DNA of 64,000 nucleotides from Leishmania mexicana MHOM/GT/2001/U1103. Its lineage: Eukaryota; Euglenozoa; Kinetoplastea; Trypanosomatida; Trypanosomatidae. The stretch is taken from positions 1,794,942 to 1,858,941 of the forward strand of contig NC_018324.1 of NCBI RefSeq assembly GCF_000234665.1, in the 5' to 3' direction. The position numbers and the translations under genes are program-made. Positions 27,548-36,348 of this stretch are shown in pieces; within the stretch, counting starts at the first letter, position 1, and every line of letters begins with the position of its first letter. The notes beneath the pieces are model-generated. The model was given only the letters and a program-made list of their open reading frames with translations. It did no database searches and had not been told where the DNA came from.

Positions 27548-29386
27548 ATGTCACTGAGGCGGTCGTGCGGGCGTCTCCAACAGACCGCCCTGGAGGTTTC
27601 TACGCTTCACCGACTGCTGCAGCACACTGCGCGTCACCCTGAGCGCTTCGAGCTGGCAGAAATGTACAAGCTTGGCATCCTTCTGAAAGACTCAAACGAC
27701 ACACTGGCGTTGAGCTCAAACACGGAGCTCTTGAAGAGTTTGGCGAGCCGCTACGCGCAGATCCGCGAGAATGCATCGCCTTTTCAAAGATCCTTGTTGG
27801 ACGCGGTACTGCCTCGCTTGCAGTCTCTGTCCACGACGGGGAGCAGTGCAGCAGAGGCGCAGCTGACCACGGGATCGTCGAGTGCGCCAGTGGGTGCCGT
27901 GCCGGTGACGGCGCATGAGTACTTCAAGGCGATCATGGAGCTCGCGAAGGATGCGGAGGCGGAGCACTACCGTGCCATTGCCCGCGAGGCGCGTGCATCA
28001 TCGTGCGGACCGCAGCACGACGCGAGCGTGGCCATGCGAGAAGACGTGTCTCCCGGACGAAGGGGTGCAGCAGCGCCTGCACCGTCTCGTAGCGATGAGG
28101 CGAGCGCAACGGGCCTCGATGAAGCGCTCGGAAGTAGCCGCACAGAAGTGCTGGAAGCTCACCTCACTGCCCTTGAGCCGAACCTTCGTCAACTCTCGCC
28201 GGTAGAGACGTGCAACCTCATCAAAACACTGGCAAAGTTCAACTACACAAACTACGAGCACGCTGTGCTTCTGACGCGTCGCGGATGTGAAGTCTCTGGG
28301 CAACTGAAGCGCCGTGAGCTATGCCAAGTCTTCTTTAACCTGCATAAACTGCACACGCGGGACTCCTTAGTCGCCATTGTAAACCATCTTCTCGAGCACA
28401 CAACAGAGATGACGGCCGACGACGTGTTTTTGCTCTGTCAGGCACTCGAACGGCAGGAGAACACGTCGTCGGCGTCTCAGCGCCTCTTGGCCCCACTGGT
28501 AGCGCAGGCCATCAAGAAACTGCCTGATGCCCCCTCTGCAGCATACCATCGTGCCTTCCTGGTGTCCATGGCGCGCTATAATGTGGTCCAGCCTGTTACT
28601 TTGCAAGTGGTTCTCCGGGACTGGGTGGAACACTGGAAGACGACGACCTCAGAGCGGGATTTGCTGAGAATGTTCGAAGCTGCCGCATCGCTCATGGCGG
28701 CCTCGAAGTTGGAAGGATTGCAGCAGCTGGTGGAGCGTCTCACGGAACTGGCACCGACGATGGATGTGTGCCACATGGACCGTGCCATGGACCTTCTATC
28801 CATGGTGCCAATGGAGATGAGTACCAAGTGCATGATGCTAATCTTGGCGAGGCTCGTTGACGAGGCAGGTCGCCTGAGCGTGCGACAAGTCGTCTTCATC
28901 CTGCAGCTGCTCTCCACCTACCCACCAGCCAAGGGACACACGGCGGTGGTGTCGATGGCCTACGCAGCGTCCGTTCGTGCTCCTTCCATGGACACCGAGT
29001 CACTTGAGAGTGTTTTCATATCGCTCGCCATGCTGCAGCTCTACACGGATGATTTCTTCACTATTGCTCACGTGCTGCAGACGCAGAAGGGTGGCATGCG
29101 CAGCTTTGCGGCTGTGCAGGAGCTGCTGCGGCACTGCACATCGGAGATGGCCGCCACCAAGCGCGGTCTTGGCATGCTGGCAAACGTCATCTGTACTCTG
29201 GCTCCGATGCTGAACGATGAAGAGCTTGCCTCGTGTCGCCGCGCGCTGGTGAGCTTGGGGGTGCAGGACCGCGACGTGCTGCAGGGCATCTTTGCAAGGG
29301 CTAAGAAGCTCCACCGCACCCAGTCCACCGGCCACGCACGCAAGAAGCGCCGCGGCAGCTATGATCCAATGGAAGACCTTCTCTGA
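27548..29386 (+). CDS. Helical-repeat protein, probably mitochondrial, paralogue of the next gene
   Basis: 612 residues from the ATG. The N-terminus (MSLRRSCGRLQQTALEV) is basic and amphipathic, suggesting a mitochondrial presequence. The rest is almost entirely alpha-helical, made of repeating units of about 35-40 residues with a leucine/alanine pattern, such as LSPVETCNLIKTLAKFNYTN and LKRRELCQVFFNLHKL, reminiscent of FASTK- or OPR-type RNA-associated helical repeats. Residues about 95-190 are a low-complexity linker. The block SNDTLALSSNTELLKSLA followed by SPFQRSLLDAVLPR is matched in the downstream gene (SNDTLGVLSDAELMRGIA, NPFQASLVMDTLRR), so the two are tandem paralogues. The exact function is unknown; mitochondrial RNA processing or mitoribosome assembly is a reasonable guess. 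Confidence 0.75.
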   Translation: MSLRRSCGRLQQTALEVSTLHRLLQHTARHPERFELAEMYKLGILLKDSNDTLALSSNTELLKSLASRYAQIRENASPFQRSLLDAVLPRLQSLSTTGSSAAEAQLTTGSSSAPVGAVPVTAHEYFKAIMELAKDAEAEHYRAIAREARASSCGPQHDASVAMREDVSPGRRGAAAPAPSRSDEASATGLDEALGSSRTEVLEAHLTALEPNLRQLSPVETCNLIKTLAKFNYTNYEHAVLLTRRGCEVSGQLKRRELCQVFFNLHKLHTRDSLVAIVNHLLEHTTEMTADDVFLLCQALERQENTSSASQRLLAPLVAQAIKKLPDAPSAAYHRAFLVSMARYNVVQPVTLQVVLRDWVEHWKTTTSERDLLRMFEAAASLMAASKLEGLQQLVERLTELAPTMDVCHMDRAMDLLSMVPMEMSTKCMMLILARLVDEAGRLSVRQVVFILQLLSTYPPAKGHTAVVSMAYAASVRAPSMDTESLESVFISLAMLQLYTDDFFTIAHVLQTQKGGMRSFAAVQELLRHCTSEMAATKRGLGMLANVICTLAPMLNDEELASCRRALVSLGVQDRDVLQGIFARAKKLHRTQSTGHARKKRRGSYDPMEDLL

Positions 29387-30309
29387 GCAAAGACGGAAAC
29401 GGCGTGCGTAATGCGACCATACGGAGGTGCAGAAGGGAAGCACGAAAAAGGAGAGAAGCGGTAGAGGAGCAGCGTCTGTGTGTGTGCGTGTGTGTGTTTG
29501 CTTGTATGACTCTCGTGTGTGTCCCCTGACCCGTTCTGCTTGAGATTGTGCCGCTGCCGGTTGTGGCGTGCATAGTTGGTCGCGCTAGTACTGGCTGTCC
29601 GTCTTTTCCATGCCTTGCTTGTCATCGTACGACGTAGACAAGAAAATCGATGCTAGAGTCGGCGCAGCGAAGCGCCTACCACAGGATCACACGCAAAAGT
29701 GCACCAGACGAACTGCGGCCGAGCGCAACTCTAGTTAGCTGAGTGTCGGCCGGCGACTGATGTGCATGTGAGGAGCGACGGGGCGTGGGAGATGAGTCAC
29801 GCGAGGACGCCGAGGCAGCTTCTCATGGACTTTTCCATTCAGGCAACGCCATACGGGCCGCCATGTGAGGTAGGTTATCGTAGCTCTTGGAGCTGAGCGC
29901 ACCCTCAGATGCTGTCCTTTCGCCTTCTCCAGTCCCGCCCCCGTCCCCTCTCCCACCCACCCACCCATTCCGACGACAGGTGGTGTGCATCTGTACAGGA
30001 AAGAGCGAAAACCTAAAGTGCTCTTGTCTTTCCTGGTGGTACGCAGCGTTCGCTCTCCTCCCTCTCTTGCCTCTCCGTTTTTTCTTTCTTTTTATTTCTC
30101 TTTGCATCTATTGCAATGACACCGTGCTGACACAAAGCGAGAGAGCAGTGCACACACGCACTCCTGCAGCGGTACTCGACGCCGCGGTAGTGAGGCTCCA
30201 TCACCGTGGGTCGAACGCCGCGTGACCCAAACGCGGGGACTAGACAGAACACGTCACCTTAGGGAAGCTGCCACTCGCGGCTGCAGTGATAGAGGTGGAG
30301 TACGGAAAC
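29387..30309. other. Intergenic region between the tandem paralogues
   Basis: Spacer with short GT runs near 29477-29500, a CT-rich block near 29930-29970 and a long T/C tract (about 30055-30102) before the next gene. No coding frame is visible. Confidence 0.75.
30136..30137 (+). promoter_or_regulatory. Possible spliced-leader acceptor AG for the second helical-repeat gene
   Basis: Strong pyrimidine tract (about 30055-30102) with the first AG downstream at 30136-30137, about 172 nt before the ATG at 30310. Confidence 0.45.
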
Positions 30310-31962
30310 ATGAGCCGCGCAGCAGCCGGCGCCGCTGCCGGCGTAGCGGTAATGGGCCTCTTTTCCTCCGCTCTTTCGACAGGAAACCGTCCTGCATCTC
30401 TCGACTACATTTTTCAGCGCATTCGCCTGAATCTGGTCCCGTTAAACGCCCAGGACATCTACCAAATATGCACTGTCGTGTACAGCAATGACACGCTCGG
30501 CGTCCTGAGTGACGCGGAGCTGATGCGCGGCATTGCTGACGCGTTTCAACGATCGGATCAACGTGTGCTCAATCCGTTTCAGGCCAGCCTTGTCATGGAT
30601 ACGCTGCGACGTGCTGGGATCAACGCATCGCCCAAGGAGGTAATGCTGCCAGAGGAGGAGGCGATTTCTCCAGAGACGCTGCTTAACGTTCTGCGCGCCA
30701 TGAACGTGCACGGTGGCACGCGCGACGAGCGCAAGATAGATGAGGTGCTGAAGAATATACCTGCGGTACTGGACGAGTTCAGTCCCACCCAGCTGTCTCT
30801 TGCGCTGTGTGAGTTAGCGAAGCTGCGCTGCGTCAACGCCGAGGCCATGAACCGAATAGCGAAGCGGCTCTTTGAGAAGACAGATGACTTGAGCGTCATG
30901 GAGGTGTCGCTGACGACCTTCGCGCTTGCCAAGACCCGGGGGATGCCGTACGCGACAGTGCGACGCGCCTTCGCACTGTCTGAGCAGCGGCTCGAGGAAT
31001 TTCAGCCGGATGACTACGTTAACGTGCTGTTGGCGTTGCAAGTGGCAGGGAAGCAATATGGTCGCACATTTGTGAAGCTTGTCGAGGCCGCGCTCGGCAA
31101 GGTGGAGAACTTGGACGCGGTAACATTGACGGAGTTCCTGGTCACCTTCACCACTCTTGACTATGGAAAGCGCGAGCACCTTGAGATTTTCGCAGACGCT
31201 CTTGTGGACGTCGCGAGTGATCTCGATCAGCAGCATCTGGTTCAGTCGCTTGTCGCCCTTCAGCGACTCGATCTTCTTGACGAGGAGCTCTTCAGCGCGC
31301 TCGCCTCATGCGTGATGCGTTATGCCAAAAATCTGGAGCCTCGTTTGATCGCACCTGTGATGGACATTTGCAGCGGCGTATCCCATAACACGGATGGCCT
31401 GATGCACGTGTTGCTTGATCGTGCACTCGAATGCACACGTATGCTGCATCCGAACGACCTTGCCGATATTCTGGATATTGTAGCGCTGTACCCAGGTGCT
31501 CGCGGCCATGCATTGGTGGAGGTCTTTGGTCGGCAGGCGCGGCTCCGGCTGGAACTCTTCAACCCTGTCGCCTTGGCCCGCGCAACACGGGGGCTTGCCC
31601 ATCTCGGCTACAGAGATGTGGATTACTACACGCAGGCTGCCGACACCGGGTTTCGCTTCGGGTTTAAGGATTGGAGTTCCCTGGAGCCGATCCTCATGGG
31701 CATGTGCTTCAATGAAGAGGTGCCGGTGCGCACAGTCAAGGTGCTCGCCTCCTTCGTCTCGCAGATGGCGAAGTCCATGTCGCTGCAGGAGGTGGAGCGC
31801 GCGAATCGGTATCTGGTGCAGCTCAAGTGCGAGGAGAACCATGTTTACCGCTCCCTGGCGAACCGCGTGATGCACTTTGTGAAGGAGATTACGCCTGACA
31901 TGCCACAGGAGCTTCAGGTATTGGTGCAGCGAGGGGCAGTGAACCGGCTCAGTGAAGGTTGA
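30310..31962 (+). CDS. Helical-repeat protein, probably mitochondrial, paralogue of the preceding gene
   Basis: 550 residues from the first ATG; the frame opens earlier at a GTG at 30286. The N-terminus is Ala-rich with few acidic residues (MSRAAAGAAAGVAVMG), a plausible mitochondrial targeting sequence. From about residue 30 the protein is a run of helical repeats, for example FSPTQLSLALCELAKLRCVN, LSVMEVSLTTFALAKTRGM and FQPDDYVNVLLALQVAGKQ, each about 35-38 residues. The pattern (helix, 'D/S-x2-L-x2-x-L-x-AL-A', next helix) is like FASTK/OPR-type repeats. It shares the SNDTL and PFQxSL blocks with the upstream gene and lacks that gene's low-complexity linker. No RAP domain is visible at the C-terminus. 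RNA binding or a mitoribosome/RNA-editing accessory role is inferred. Confidence 0.75.
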   Translation: MSRAAAGAAAGVAVMGLFSSALSTGNRPASLDYIFQRIRLNLVPLNAQDIYQICTVVYSNDTLGVLSDAELMRGIADAFQRSDQRVLNPFQASLVMDTLRRAGINASPKEVMLPEEEAISPETLLNVLRAMNVHGGTRDERKIDEVLKNIPAVLDEFSPTQLSLALCELAKLRCVNAEAMNRIAKRLFEKTDDLSVMEVSLTTFALAKTRGMPYATVRRAFALSEQRLEEFQPDDYVNVLLALQVAGKQYGRTFVKLVEAALGKVENLDAVTLTEFLVTFTTLDYGKREHLEIFADALVDVASDLDQQHLVQSLVALQRLDLLDEELFSALASCVMRYAKNLEPRLIAPVMDICSGVSHNTDGLMHVLLDRALECTRMLHPNDLADILDIVALYPGARGHALVEVFGRQARLRLELFNPVALARATRGLAHLGYRDVDYYTQAADTGFRFGFKDWSSLEPILMGMCFNEEVPVRTVKVLASFVSQMAKSMSLQEVERANRYLVQLKCEENHVYRSLANRVMHFVKEITPDMPQELQVLVQRGAVNRLSEG

Positions 31963-32840
31963 TGTTGTGTTCCCGTGTATTTCCATGCTGAGAAAGCGTT
32001 GCGCATGCTCACAGATGAGTTGGCAGAAGAGCAGGTGACTGCCATTTGTGTTGCGCACTACATCGGCGCTCATGTAGCGCGCACTACGCATCACGCTAGT
32101 TCGTTGCTACTGTCCTTGGATTTTTTCTTTTTGTGGACTGTTAGCGTCGTTCTGCAGGAGATGGCCGGCGTGTTCTTGCCGTGGAGGAAAATGTGGATCA
32201 CACAGAGACGGGGGGGGGTAGGAGCAACCAGGTTCTGCAAAGCACGTACCCTCGCACCAAGCAGCTCCGTGCGTGTTTTGCGTGGTGCGCTCCCTCACCC
32301 CTACACACAGACGTGGCTCTTTGCTCCCATTTAGCATCCGTAGAATCGGATGTCTCTTCGTGCTGGTCCTCACGTGTTTCTACACTACCAATCCCCGTCG
32401 GCCCCGCCTCGGGGCTGCCAGTGAAACGGGAAGGCCGCCCCGGACTCTCTTCCGCACGCTATACCTCGGCACACGACCGCACGACTAGCTCTTGTGGCGA
32501 TGCGGTCATGCCTCTTTCCAGTCCACCCCACACGCCCACGCCTGACTCACCTTGCTCCGGTGCTCTACTTTCTCTCTCGACTTCCTGTTGACGATATTAC
32601 TGCCTTTCATTGTCATGCGCTATCGGGGATGTCTCCATGGCAAGATCACCGTCACGACTTCAAACACCTAGACACGCATACAAGCACAGCCACAGCGTCA
32701 ACCGTGCGCCGAGGAGTTTAGCTATCCCTTTACGCGCCCCTGAACCATCGCCACACACACGCATACACTCTCACTCGTTCCCTCACCTCCTCCTCTGTGT
32801 ACGGTCTCTATTCGGCTAGCGGTTCTTGCTGTCGTGCACC
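31963..32840. other. Intergenic region, no gene seen
   Basis: Spacer with a G run (32212-32218), a CT-rich block around 32510-32590 and a strong pyrimidine tract (about 32766-32796) before the next gene. Confidence 0.75.
32818..32819 (+). promoter_or_regulatory. Candidate spliced-leader acceptor AG for the DUF1749-like gene
   Basis: Pyrimidine tract at about 32766-32796, then CGGCTAG; the AG leaves a 21-nt leader before the ATG at 32841. Confidence 0.55.
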
Positions 32841-33794
32841 ATGGAAGGTCGTCTTGTTATTGTGCCACGGGATGGCCTGCACAAGACATCCATGTTTCTC
32901 GTTGGCAATGCACGTCGCTGCATTCTCGCTGTCGGGTCCCAGCCAGAGGGACTGCTCGCCACCCCGTATGTGCAGCAGATGGCGGACGCCTTGAAAGGGG
33001 AATGGGCGATTGCTCACGTGGTGCTGGGCAGCAGCCATGTCGGGCGATCTGCCCCCAGCCACGAGGCAGACGCAGACGACGTGGATGCCGTGCTGGGGCT
33101 CCTGGTGAAGGAGCACAACATGGACGAGGTGGTCCTGTATGCTAGTGGAACTGGCGTGCAGGTTGCACTGGAGGCGCTGGCGTTGGGTGCTCATGCGGAA
33201 GTGGTGACGCGCGTCATCCTGCAAGGAGGCATCGTGTCACCGAAGAGCAGCAAACTCTTTTCTGTAGAAGCAACCAAACGCCGCCTCGAGGTGGCGCGTG
33301 CGCTCATCGCAGAGAAGCGCGGTGATGATGCGACGGCGATGGCGAAGGTGTACGACATGGCAGTAACGCCAGCGCGTCTCTCTCGGAATGCGACGCTGAC
33401 GGTGCAGGAGGCGCTATGGCAGCCGGTGTTGGGGGAGTCTGACTCTACCTGTAAGCAGACGCTGCGCGGGGTGACGGTGCCAACGCTGTTTCTACTATCA
33501 ACAGAGTCGTCGTACACGGCGACAGCGATGGACGCCGTGCCCGCGGCGCAGCGCGCGGCGAGGGATGCGATTGGCCTGCCTACCGAGGATGTCCAGGTCA
33601 CGCTGCTCCCAACCACGATCGACGAACATCGACGCGCGCTCAACGGAAACGGTGCACTGGCCATGAAGACCGTCAGTGACTTTCTTCAAAGGACTGATGC
33701 GCGCCGTACACAGCTCAAGGCAGGCGCAACAGTTGTCGCCCACGATGCAAAACCAAAGAAAGGCGTCGCGCCTGTCAAGAGGGTCTGTGCGTGA
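32841..33794 (+). CDS. DUF1749/UPF0613-type alpha/beta hydrolase, probably inactive
   Basis: 317 residues from the first ATG; the longer frame starts at TTG at 32826. The family pattern is clear: VGSQPEGLLATPYVQQMADAL (about 33-55), LGSSHVGRS, the elbow region VVLYASGTGVQVALEAL (about 97-113), VILQGGIVS, a helix with ALIAEKRGDDA, then VPTLFLLSTESSYTATAMD (about 217). In active relatives the elbow reads G-H-S-T-G. Here it reads A101-S-G103-T-G105, so Gly sits at the nucleophile site. The later strand, which normally carries an acid, ends STESSY. A His (IDEHRRAL, about 258) remains. It is thus probably a pseudoenzyme or a binding protein. The C-terminal 30 residues are basic. No signal peptide is visible. 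Confidence 0.75.
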   Translation: MEGRLVIVPRDGLHKTSMFLVGNARRCILAVGSQPEGLLATPYVQQMADALKGEWAIAHVVLGSSHVGRSAPSHEADADDVDAVLGLLVKEHNMDEVVLYASGTGVQVALEALALGAHAEVVTRVILQGGIVSPKSSKLFSVEATKRRLEVARALIAEKRGDDATAMAKVYDMAVTPARLSRNATLTVQEALWQPVLGESDSTCKQTLRGVTVPTLFLLSTESSYTATAMDAVPAAQRAARDAIGLPTEDVQVTLLPTTIDEHRRALNGNGALAMKTVSDFLQRTDARRTQLKAGATVVAHDAKPKKGVAPVKRVCA

Positions 33795-34103
33795 ACGTAG
33801 AGTACGCATGTCGACTCCAAAATGGGAGAGGGCACGCGGCTCTTAAAACAAAGGAAAAAGATTCCCCTCTTGTCGAAAGCCCTTGCTTTTCGAGTCTGTG
33901 GCTGCAGAAGCTGAAGTGGCGCTCTGCCACCTCTGCTCTCTCTCCCCGCCGTCTTCTGATTGCATCGCCGACCGATGGGTGCACACGCGCAGTCCGGCGC
34001 TGCTGACACGGTGTACCCCACCCAAAGGTCGAAAGAGCAACAGCGATGCATAAAAAAGACGCACAGAGTTCTACAACAATTATTTTGAAAGTGGTCTTGT
34101 GCA

Positions 34104-34714
34104 AAGCGTACGGCACCTCCGACGTCCCGGGACGGGTGGGCTGTGGGGAGGCACAGGTGCCGGCAGGATGGCGAGGGCACCCCGCATCCAAGTATCGAGT
34201 CCTGCAGACTCCCACGTGCAGAGTCGCCGCACCGTGGTGTGAGATGGCGCGGCGTGAGGCAGCAGGGTGCGAGGGATGGCCCGCAGGCAGGGGTCTGCAG
34301 GGTCTCGGAGGGCCCGGTCCTGAGAGGCTGGCCAACGTTCTCGGCGAGCTCATGCGGCGTGCGCGTAGCTCATCTCCTCCCCTGCTGTCCCGGCACGACG
34401 GACGCCACGGGTACCGCCCTCGAGCGGGACGCTTGGCGGCGGCGCGCTTTGGGTGAAGGCATGCAGGCCACCCGCGTCTGCGTCTGGCGCGGATGGGGCA
34501 GCGTGCCGCCGGCGGGTGGACGAGAGAGGGAGGGGGAAGCCAGAGAGAGAGCTGGTTGGACGCGTGGCCCGATTCGATGGCAGGGCAGGCCGGGCGCGTC
34601 CCAGACGACCTGGATGTCGCAGTGGTGCGGCAGCGGCGGTGGAGCAGCTGTGGTTGCGTAGACGCGTATATGGATTCTCGTGTTCGTGGTGGAATATGGA
34701 CACGTTGAAGAGAA
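34104..34714 (+). mobile_element. SIDER-like retroposon relic, long copy
   Basis: About 611 nt, GC-rich, located just downstream of the DUF1749-like gene. Its ends match the copy at 4603-4862: the first 49 nt with one indel, the last 210 nt with five mismatches. The middle 352 nt (34153-34504) exist only here. Size and 3'UTR location fit Leishmania SIDERs, derived from ingi-type retroposons. There is no open reading frame for a reverse transcriptase, as expected for this short class. I could not delimit a target-site duplication. The class (SIDER1 or SIDER2) needs a consensus comparison. Confidence 0.65.
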
Positions 34715-36143
34715 AGACAACGCGGCAAAAGCACTTGCTCTATAACGATTTTTCTGGCGTTGCTGTCGTGATTTCTTTCTCACTTACCACCCACCCTCTC
34801 AGGCGTCAGGCACTCTCGAGCTGTCTCCTGCAGCGGTTTCTCTCTCCCTCAGTGTGGCGCTCCTGCACCTCGTGGATGACGCCTCCCGCCTCTCCCTTTC
34901 CCCCTCCCCACCCCCACCCCCGCACACCATTTCTGTTCTTCTTGATGTACAGGGTAATACTAGAACGACAGCACCTTGCGAACGTCGCGTTCTTTTTCCT
35001 TTCCTTTGTTTTCGTTCTCGCTTGTTTGTTGTCGATTCCCCGTGCCGTTAGGACTGGAGAGGATGACCGGACTTGCCCGCGTGCACCGTGGTGGCGCAAT
35101 GCCGTGTCCTCTCTCCGCCTCCTCAATCCTCTCTGAAGTCGCCGCACACTACGCAGGCATACACACGAACGTGCAGACACAGACAGTGCGCATGGCTGCC
35201 TCGACGGCAACACCCACAACAGTGCTGTCTCATGTATATGAGCCACACGCCTGTCTTCCTGTTTTTGCAAAGTTTCGCTGCCCCCCACCCCCCACCCCTG
35301 CGTATGTTCCCTGAGGTAGCTGTGCAAGCATGGCGGTGAGGAGGAAGGATTTGAGCCTCTTTCGGTCTCCTTTCTCAGCCGATGTGAAGCAAATTGATGT
35401 CGTTCCTCCTATCCCTGTGACCTTCGCAGTCTATTAAGAACAACAACAAACGAGAAGAAAAGCGAAAATGTATACACAAAGAAAACGGCAACAACGTCAC
35501 GTTGCCGCCTCTCTCACACACGACGACATCTCCACAGGAATGCAGGCGGAATGCATTGGCACGATGCGCTCCTCTGTGGCGCTGCATGCCCGCTCGCATG
35601 CGCATTTCTGTCCCCTCCCGTTTTCGTCACTGGACATTTTCGGGAGCAGCACAGAAGCGATATCACGCAAGCATGGGTCGCCACAAACGAGTGCGACACT
35701 TGCATTCAAATGCAGGAGATGTAGTCGAGCAATGACCGGCAGCGCGTATGGGAACGGTAAACTTCGCTTTTTCACGCATTTTCTTCCCTTTTTTTCTTTG
35801 TGTGTATGTGTCTGTCGCCTTCTTCCATCTCCGCGCCTGCGCGCATCTCTCCCACTCGCTCGCGCGTGCACGGGCTCTCACACATTTGCCCACACCTCGC
35901 GTGGTCTCGCAGTGCCCCTTCTCACATTGAAGGGTGATCATCTCAGGATCTCTCGATCTCTGCCAAGCGGAGTACCGGGAGAGCCTACAGGAGACGCGCC
36001 CCGTTTCTTCTTTTTCTGTTGTTTGCTGTGGGGCCCTCGAGGAGGCGGAGAGCACCATCGTCATGTGCGGAGAACGCACCATCATAGAACAGGGGAAGAG
36101 AAATACAATCATCGGGGGGCTCCTTTGCCGTTTTTTTTTTTTC

Positions 36144-36145
36144 AG
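36144..36145 (+). promoter_or_regulatory. Candidate spliced-leader acceptor AG for the F-x-P repeat gene
   Basis: Twelve T, then CAG (36131-36145), a near-ideal acceptor, about 204 nt before the ATG at 36349. The CT-rich leader after it contains other AGs. Confidence 0.55.
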
Positions 36146-36348
36146 TTCTCGTTTTGTTTGTTTCTGGGATTCCGCCCTCCCTTCCGCCTTTTCTGAGCAG
36201 TTCGTGTACACGCTCGTTCACCGACGCATCAGCGCAGATCTGGTCACCTACGTGCGACTTTCTCCACTCCATCCCGCCTCAACCCCCCGCTTCCCTGCAC
36301 GTTCTCGCGCGTCACTATCTTTCGTGCTCTTGGTAATACGCACTTCGC

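Larger units (their letters stand above)
33795..36348. other. 2.5-kb spacer with SIDER-like element, no gene seen
   Basis: The first 300 nt are 3'UTR-type sequence, the SIDER-like element follows at 34104-34714, and the rest is CT/GT-rich spacer with a poly-T tract at 36130-36142. Frames of up to 242 codons on the + strand (for example 35468-36196) are low-complexity Ser/Arg/Phe text that switches character along its length. I find no family signal in them. Confidence 0.7.

Noticed and set aside
34098..34735. Possible target-site duplication (GCAAAGC / GCAAAAGC) around the long SIDER-like copy
   Set aside because: Imperfect, short, and not matched at the 4.6 kb copy; it could be chance.
34453..35136. 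227-codon + strand frame starting in the SIDER-like element
   Set aside because: The first part is the repeat itself and the same text appears at 4.6 kb; the rest is translated pyrimidine tract.
35468..36196. 242-codon + strand frame between the SIDER-like element and the F-x-P gene
   Set aside because: Low-complexity, switches from His/Arg to Phe-rich text through CT and T tracts, and contains a likely trans-splice acceptor (36144) near its 3' end.
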